A stretch of 64,000 nucleotides of DNA from Gnomoniopsis sp. IMI 355080 (Eukaryota; Ascomycota; Sordariomycetes; Diaporthales; Gnomoniaceae), in contig JAPEVC010000059.1 in assembly GCA_027946555.1 (NCBI GenBank), forward strand, positions 62,001 to 126,000. The letters run 5' to 3'. The notes beneath the pieces are model-generated. The model was not told the origin of the DNA and searched no databases. It saw only the letters and a program-made list of their open reading frames with translations. This document shows positions 57,504 to 64,000 of the stretch, one piece after another. Each line of letters opens with the position of its first letter. Within the stretch, counting starts at the first letter, position 1. A program made the translations under genes and the position numbers.

Positions 57504-58147
57504 TCACTTTTTCTTGGAGCAAGATGTCCAATTCTTCAATGGAATGCCGCAGCAGGAATCGCAGGGGTAGTTATTGCACTGCTTTCTGAAAGAGCACTGG
57601 CCAGCCAAAGGCACGGTGCAACACTAAGAAGGAGTTAGTTCATAATCGGGGACGGCTGTCAAAACAAAACTTCACTTACCCCCTGGGGACCGCTGCACCT
57701 CTCGCGATCACACTTTCGCGAATTGGATTTTCCGTTTCGGCCGTTGCTTGTGCCCCCGCCCGGGATGACGGGGCCGCCGCCACCACCGGGGGGGCTGCCG
57801 CCGCCACCACCGGGACTGCCGCCACCACCGGGACCGCCGCTTCCGCCGCTTCCGCCACCACCCACGGTGCAGGGACCTGCGTATCCGACAGTCCAACCAC
57901 TGAACGATGAACCCGGCAACCTAGATTGACGGTTGACGATGGCCAGACCACAAGAGCCCGTAGCGCTTACTCTGAAGGTGGCTGGCCCATAATCAGGGAG
58001 TACAAGGGTCCCCTGGCCGTTAGACCGAGCACATCCGGTGCCCATGACGGCTCCATTGATGTTGAGTATATTGAAAGCACAGTCTCCCGAAACGAGGGAC
58101 GTGAAAAGGGCAATTGCCGCTACGGCAGTCTTAGTGAAGGTGACCAT
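57504..58147 (-). CDS. Secreted two-domain protein: 4-Cys domain, Gly linker, 10-Cys tail
   Basis: Two exons (57680-58147, 57504-57623) join at GGG|GTAAGT and CTTAG|TGT for 195 aa. Residues 1-21 form a signal peptide (MVTFTKTAVAAIALFTSLVS). The first domain (22-93) has Cys23, 39, 66 and 93 and the pattern SGWTVGYAGPC. A Gly/Ser/Pro linker runs from about 95 to 133. The C-terminal domain, nearly all on exon 2, has Cys at 146, 151, 157, 158, 166, 172, 177, 180, 181 and 191, ending SCSKKK. Without splicing the protein ends before the Cys-rich part. Even Cys numbers in each domain suggest disulfides. I do not recognise either domain. It is divergent from a secreted nuclease gene, and a role at the surface or as an effector is possible. 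Confidence 0.78.
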
Positions 58148-59075
58148 GATTGAGAGCTTGAAGGTTGGTCATGAATCTCGAAGGTGATAGTCTTTGTACT
58201 GGGGACTGGTATGAACACTTCCTTAGGCTGATGGTTTCTCTGAAGTAATGGGAGTTCCTGGACTATTTAACCTGGTGCTTACAGAGCTGTAGACGTAGTA
58301 AGGGTAAATTCGAGATGTGGTCCTAGACATTGGCATTTTACATTATAGTGGCACTATCTATTGCTAAATCAACCTCTTAAATGAGATGTGTCTAATTGAG
58401 TTAAGCCGCTTTACGCAAACCGCTCTTCATAGCAGGCCAATCAACCGAATAATCCGAAAGCGAGAGCTTTTCTAATCATGAGGGCTTCAACCTCTGCCCT
58501 TTTAATTTAGAATTAAGACGAATCCAATGAAATGCTCGCCTTACAGGACTGCTTGGCCAAAAGACTAGACTACCAAGGTCACCGAGGTTATATTTTACTA
58601 CTGGACAATGGCATTTAGACTTTGGAACCGCTCCAAATTCAATTGCAACCCAGCTGAATCTACTCAAGTCAGAGCAATGGCTTGCAAAATTTAAATTAAG
58701 ACTACTGAGTCAAGTGTCAATATTAAGAAGAATTTCTCTGTTCTAGACCTGAAATGCAATAATCGTAGTATCTCATGCGCCCAGATCTCCCCCGGAAAGA
58801 GCTGGGTTTGCGAGTTCACAGTGAGCACCTCTGTCAATATTCACGACTTCAATTTCAGCTATTATATTATATGCCTTGGGGCTTACAAGTGCAAATTCAG
58901 ATGGAGGGTAATGGGAGAATATATCACAGAGCGATTTCAATATATAAAGAAAGACGTTTTGCCCTTCCCATCATATACACAATCCACACTCATTTCAAGT
59001 ACTGGATCAACATTCGTTCTTATAAACTACCATTCCTAGCCCTTCTCTGAATACTAATCTCGTTCAATCTTCAAG
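58148..59075. promoter_or_regulatory. Divergent region between two secreted-protein genes
   Basis: 930 bp of AT-rich DNA separate the start codons of the Cys-rich protein (minus) and the NucA/NucB nuclease (plus). No gene is visible within; shared control is possible. Confidence 0.45.
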
Positions 59076-60026
59076 ATGAAGCTTATCACTATCCTTCTGG
59101 TTCCCTTCCTCCTCAGCACGTCTGCTCTTTGCCAGGCAAGGGTGAAGCTTGCCAACGTCGGCACTGTTACCTTTGACTGTAGGGGAATGCCGGGTGTGTA
59201 TATCTATAAAGTCCATACGTGATTCATTTACTTACACTCAAATAGAGGTCTGCAAGAACATGTGTTTTGGAGTCCACTGTAGAGGTGGTAGATACGGCAA
59301 AACGTACACCTACGACCCCAATGGTCCCGTGAACGCACGCCGTACGGCTGCTGGATGTGGCCCCAATAACCGCTGCTCAACGACTGCTCCCTGGAAGGGT
59401 CAAAATCTGTCTTGCGATGAGTTTCCATTTGCAAATTCCAGGGAGGCGGACTCAGGTGGACAAAACAACCGTTGTGTTCCTGCTGTGGAGAACAACAGTA
59501 AGTATAATACAGAGAGCTTGGATCTTGTTGCAATTGAATTCTGATCTTTGAAATAGGACAGGGAGGTACCCTATCAGCCTTCATCAACGCCAAGAACAAC
59601 TTTATCAAAAATCAGCCTCCTTGGCAGTATAACATTGCTTTCACGAATGCGGGGGCTGTGAAATACTGTTTCAACGCGGGGGCCAACACGTGTGCCAGTG
59701 ATCCCAATCAGTTCATAGGCAGAGCAGTAGCTCCCAACGGGGGTAATTGGGTCAATCCGTTCCGTAGGAGGGACGTGGAGCTTGTATCAACAGGCTTCAA
59801 CCAATACATGTCAAAGAGAGGAGAGCTAGTCACTTCAGCCAGAAGCATGTCGCCCGGAGAAAAGCTCTACCACGCCAGGATCGACCCGGTTGTGGAGAGA
59901 GAGGCTCTCAAAGACGCAGATGAAGATGCTCGAAATGCATTCTACGCCAACCCAGACAACTATGAATTGGTCGAGGATGAGGTGGTGCGTCCCGTAACTC
60001 GCGAGGAAGCCGATACTTTGGCTTGA
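59076..60026 (+). CDS. Secreted NucA/NucB-type deoxyribonuclease domain protein
   Basis: Three exons (59076-59193, 59246-59497, 59557-60026) join in phase to 279 aa. A signal peptide (MKLITILLVPFLLSTSALC) is followed by a Cys-rich N-terminal part (VCKNMCFGVHCRGG). The NucA/NucB core comes next: SCDEFPFANSREA, with Asp97-Glu98, then NRCVPAVENN and GGTLSAFI. A second half (FNQYMSKRGELVTSARSM and an acidic C-terminus) may be an extra domain. Family members degrade DNA outside the cell. In this fungus a nutrient, competition or effector role is possible. All core blocks are intact. Confidence 0.85.
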
Positions 60027-61128
60027 GCTTGCAAGTCATTTTACTTCTGTCCTTTTCTTATTTAGACCTCAGCTGTCTTCTTGAATGCTGCTGTGGTATT
60101 GTCATTGGCTTACCTACTGTTTGTGTGTGCGTGGGAGAGGGGGGGGGCTGTGTCATAGCGATAGGCTAATTTTGTAGCTGGAATGCTTTGGGGTTATCTT
60201 GCTATTCGCTGTGACAGTGCGGAATAGGTATATGTGTAATAAACGGCGAATTGACGCTATGGATTTCAAATTGTGGTCCTTCTATCGGTGGCCGGATATC
60301 GATGTTTGAGAGGTAAAGGCAAGCGCCAGCGTTTCCTGGCTCGGATCGAGGCACAACCGTTTTTATCAGACACTTCATTACAATTAAAGTACTGTATAAG
60401 CTGCACCTCACTGCCCCTTCATCTAGTTCATAGCTTTTTATAGTTCTTATAAATACTCATAAGGTACCTCTAAGTTTTCCAAAGGTACATCAACCCTTGA
60501 TATCGATTATTTATCAGCCTGGTCAAGACCACCACAGGTGTGAATGCCCACTGTTGAGAAGTACTTGCAGATGGGAGATACATGTGTTGATGCAGCGGGA
60601 GAGTTGCTGGAAGATGCCGAGAATGACAAGCAAAGTCGTGCCATCATGGTCGGCAAGGTCAATGGCGCGGTGAAAGAGCAATGGGTGATTATCACGCAGC
60701 AGAACTTAGAAGGAGTGTGTCGTAGGATCTGCGCAATTAACTGATGAACAGGCTGGCCAGGCTGGCCGCATCCGGGACCCACACAAACCTGACCAGACCG
60801 CTTCTCCAATGTGGGATCGGCCGGTAGCCACTGCTCGTCTATTCTTTAAGCAGCTCAGTAGCTCAGCTGTGCTGTAGCCTGCTGTGCCAAGTACGATCTC
60901 ATAGCTGTGCTTGGATGAGATAATCATAAACAAAACGTGTCATATCCGCGTTTCTTCCAATTCTCGTTTCCAATTCATAGTATGTGCTTTGACTCATTCT
61001 GTATGTTTTATATCGACGACCCTTACGAGACGAATTATTCAGACTGTGTTAAACAAAACAATAATTACTGAAATTTATAGTGTTCCCAAGCCTCACTCAC
61101 TTTCAAGCCCTTGTCAATTTCTAGCACC
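60027..61128. other. Intergenic region
   Basis: 1.1 kb. A 66-codon plus frame (60544-60744) reads like protein (EKYLQMGDTCVDAAGELLED) but I find no start context, partner exon or family, so I do not call it. Nothing else is recognisable. Confidence 0.45.
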
Positions 61129-62112
61129 ATGGCCACCGAGGCACCTGATGTCGATGCGAGCATACAATTGCTGGAAAAGATTCAAACGATAGCCGCGGCC
61201 GGAGATTTGGCTTTATTACAGAGTGAATTGGATCGACTCGACGACAAGACCTCCTTGTTGTATGACATTTCGAATCGTAACCAGCTCGGAGCTCAAAAAG
61301 AAGAATGGTTTATCCAAGGCGCCCTCGAAGAAGCCTCTGAGGCGGGGCATCTCAAAATCGTGGCCTATCTGCTCGAGCAGCGAGGCTGCGTCCCCAGCTC
61401 CTTTGCGGTACGTGGCGCGGTAAAGCGCAAGCATTGGGCCGTGGCAGAGTTGCTCTTGCGCAGCGGTTGGGATGTTATCCGGCCGATCGGTGGCGGTAAT
61501 ACATTACCCGTCATGTTGTGAGTTCTTATCGATGCATGGGATACTGGATTTTGGCCCGCCTATTCCACATGGCCGGGCAGAGGAAGGAGCGACATTTGAC
61601 TAACAACCAGAATCAGTTTATTTCTACGTAGTCAAGAACACGTACAATGGCTGCTTGAGCACGGAGCTGATCCTATGATCCGCTCAGTAGGCGGGAATAA
61701 CCATATGGCCAGCCAGGCTGGCCGATTCTCCCCAACCAGCGTCCTCAAACTCCTTTGTGCACATGGCGCCGACTTCAGTCGTTCAAACGCACTCCATGAA
61801 GCCGCCGCATTAGGCGGGGGAGGTCGCATAGAAGCCATGGCATACCTGTTGGACGAAGCTCACGTGCCCATCAACATGCGGCAATGGGAATGGGACGATG
61901 AATTTTTCGGCGCAAATTCGGGCTCCGGAAAGTTCGGAACGGCCTTGCACGCCGCAGTGCGGCAAAGAAAGGCAGCAAATGTACAATTTCTTTTGGAAAG
62001 AGGTGCGGATCCACTTGTGGAGGATACCACGGGGCGGACGCCCTTTGACCTAGCACAAGATATGGGTTTTGAAGAGGGACTGGCTCTATTAGATCGTTCC
62101 AAGTTGAGCTAA
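61129..62112 (+). CDS. Ankyrin-repeat protein
   Basis: Two exons (61129-61517, 61611-62112) join in phase to 296 aa, from MATEAPDVDASIQ. Ankyrin repeats cover most of the length: GHLKIVAYLLEQRG, HWAVAELLLRSGWD, EHVQWLLEHGADP, SVLKLLCAHGADF, and the well-kept last pair GTALHAAVRQRKAANVQFLL and GRTPFDLAQDMGFEEGLALL. The acceptor is ambiguous: two AGs six bases apart (ending 61610 and 61616) both keep the frame, adding or removing two residues. There is no other domain. Function unknown; it is followed directly by a relic of a NACHT-ankyrin type gene. Confidence 0.8.
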
Positions 62113-62219
62113 TCATAGCGCAATCCCAGTCTGTTGTGTATAGCTGTTGAAACACTTTAAAGGAAAAGCGATAAAAGGTCAGCGTTTGTGGGAGAAGTAG
62201 GCTTGAGCACTAAGTTGTA

Positions 62220-62480
62220 CCGACCCAGTCCTAAGTTTGACAGTGTCTTCTTGTTCATCTCCATTCAGTTCGATAAGGGCAATTCCGTGATTGTAGGTAA
62301 CACGTTTGAGTTTAATGGAGGCAAGCTCTGTAAGTACGCTGTTCGGATCTTACAGTTCCTTATATTGTCGGACCGTCCATTACGCATCGACGAGGCTGTC
62401 GAGACGGTAACAGTACGGCCAGCGGAGAAACCCTAATTCAACCCGATAATTATAAGACCTAGAGCCAAAGGGGTATCAAA
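62220..62480 (+). pseudogene. Relic of a NACHT/ankyrin-type (NLR-like) gene
   Basis: A short frame contains AVRILQFLILSDRPLRIDEA, which matches the winged-helix segment that follows the NACHT domain in large fungal NACHT-ankyrin proteins. It runs on to VRPAEKP and then a TAA, where such proteins normally continue with an aromatic residue and FNP; the next codons after the stop still read FNP. No P-loop or flanking exons are near. I read this as a fragment left from a decayed gene. Confidence 0.5.
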
Positions 62481-62891
62481 GGCTCAAATATGGACGGAGT
62501 GGGCCATGAAGTACGTCGAACGTCATCCAGCTGTCAATTTTTGTCTCATGGGTAAGTGATGAGTACCTGAGAGGCTGACAACCAACAGTCACGAGTTGGC
62601 CTAGCCTACGCCATGCGGTCGCGGTACCTGCGTCGCATAGAGTCTGATTATAGTGGTCTCTCCTGTTATCCTCAAAAGGTACGAGTTCGTAAGCAGACTC
62701 TTGGCAGCTCGGTCTTCGCGCTTTAGCTTCGGGTCGAGGACTTGTCACGCTTGCATATATGCTCCTGAGTATCAGCTCCTGTTAGTCCATCCATCAGCGG
62801 ATACTCCAATTCCTCAACACATAATGTTTGGTGCAAATGTTTCTTTTGTCCACTCTGATAATCAAACATACATTCACTCACAGCATACACC

Positions 62892-63251
62892 ATGACCAAC
62901 TCCACCAATTGCATCCTCGGAATCGGAATCCTCAAAGAAGCCTTGGAACAGGATCCAAACTACCATCCCGATCACAAGATTGGAGGAGGCAGGCTTTGCG
63001 ATGACATTCTATTTCGCAGACAGTACAGTTTTGGACAAGACGCTGCCAGAGATGAAGCAGCATCTCAAGAATGGTCCCTGGGATGGCATTCCAATTGGAT
63101 TTGGTCTCAGGGGCGCTGTCGAGTATACATCGCTTTTCGAGGATATAGTCAGTATGTTGGTGACGGAGACATGGGGACATAAGGAGCAAAGGCCAAGCTT
63201 CATGTATTACAAATCCCTTATGATGCTGCAATCAGGGTTTTGGGTGTCTGA
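62892..63251 (+). pseudogene. Decayed small protein gene with two frame changes
   Basis: A start (MTNSTNCILGIGILKEALE) is in one frame (62892 to about 62977). The protein-like continuation EEAGFAMTFYFADSTVL up to GPWDGIPIGFGLRGAVEY and LFEDIVSML is in the next frame (about 62980-63165). The last part KAKLHVLQIPYDAAIRVLGV is back in the first frame and ends with TGA at 63251. No GT/AG pair explains either shift. The middle recalls short uncharacterised proteins with an IGxGxR motif. Sequencing error is an alternative for either shift. Confidence 0.5.
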
Positions 63252-64000
63252 CAAAATGGCATGCGGTACTTATTACCTAGGTACGGAGGTCACTGCTAAT
63301 AGTATTGACGGAGGGACAAGGATTTGAGGCTCTAAAGTCGACCATCCCACAATGAATTATCCCAAAGACCATCGTCCCAAAGTGGATTAGCCCAAAGGAC
63401 ATGAGATTCCAGAGGTGGTTTAACTTACCACATAGGCATATGAGGATCGCTGCAGGAGGCCCCAGAGCGATTGACATCATTAAGAGCCTGGAGCAATCCT
63501 ATAACAGCCCAGACAAGACCGACTTGGTCAATTATAGAGAGAGTGGACGGTACGAGCAAGTCAAGGAATGAGTGGAGATACAAGTTGGAATAGCACGAAA
63601 GGACGGAATCGAAGTACGGACCGAGGAACGTTTGACAAAGTGGTGGGGATGAATACTTGATTGTATTTGTTGAGTTGTTGTGCAACCAAGAATGAACATG
63701 AGCTCGACGCAAACAAAGCCGAATTCGCTAAGGCTGCTGCGTTCGGGGCCTCAACCCGAATGACTTGATCATTATAATGAGAGCCGAGCCGCCGCCAGCG
63801 GATATCCTTTGGTGTTCTTGATGGTCCCATCGCCTTCTTTACGGTGCCGGTAGTGCAAACCGAGACGTGGGTATGATGCACACTTCGGATTTATTACTTT
63901 CAGTATAAACATTCTCGTAGCCAACGAGTTCTTAAGGCAATAAAACGCTTTCAGTGCCCGTCAGTGTCAATCACGTACAGTCACTGTGGGAGGGCAGAAG
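63252..64000. other. Right-edge region without supportable gene
   Basis: The stretch contains a TTACCTAGGTA word (63277-63287) and three nearby CCCAAAG words (63361-63405), but no recognisable coding frame; the minus-strand frames of about 95-106 codons show no domain. Confidence 0.4.

Noticed and set aside
1..64000. CRISPR arrays, rRNA, intact transposons
   Set aside because: No regularly spaced repeats, rRNA blocks, transposase or reverse transcriptase motifs were seen on either strand.

Overview
The window is nuclear DNA of a filamentous ascomycete (Pezizomycotina, most likely Sordariomycetes). Genes are on both strands with short introns (about 40-190 nt, GT/AG borders, CTAAC/CTGAT-like branch points), there are no operons, and the protein families are typical of moulds: PTH11-like rhodopsin-domain proteins, a HET-domain protein, a LAMMER kinase, an UstYa-like protein and a cyanovirin-N homolog. 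I cannot name the species. All exon boundaries are my own reading of splice signals and reading-frame phase; there is no transcript evidence.

Positions 1-38000 are mostly conserved housekeeping DNA: the 3' end of an unknown gene, an MFS transporter (minus) divergent from a mitochondrial sideroflexin (plus), a 6-kb gene-free stretch leading into a LAMMER/CLK kinase, a conserved unknown protein, an aldehyde dehydrogenase, a rhodopsin-domain membrane protein, a small CVNH lectin, long-form tRNase Z, a YPP1/TTC7-like scaffold of plasma-membrane PI4-kinase, RIX1 (60S ribosome assembly) and a WW-domain protein.

Positions 39000-49000 look like an accessory metabolic locus. They hold a second rhodopsin-domain membrane protein, an isopenicillin-N-synthase-like 2-oxoglutarate/Fe(II) oxygenase, a 64-aa secreted peptide gene split over three small exons, an UstYa-family (DUF3328) protein with two HxxHC motifs, and a complete six-exon cytochrome P450. 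UstYa proteins and P450s tailor ribosomally made cyclic peptides (dikaritins) and related products, so this is a candidate small-molecule or RiPP-type cluster. No polyketide synthase or NRPS lies in the window.

Positions 49000-64000 are rich in self/non-self and secreted functions: an ankyrin gene with an exon junction that does not resolve, a HET protein divergent from it, a SET-domain protein with a signal peptide, an unknown protein, a divergent pair of secreted proteins (a Gly-linker/Cys-rich protein and a NucA/NucB nuclease), a second ankyrin gene, a relic of a NACHT-ankyrin type protein and another decayed gene. Intergenic DNA here is AT-richer and carries many copies of a TACCTAGGTA-like palindrome. 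I saw no tRNA, rRNA, intact transposon or CRISPR array.
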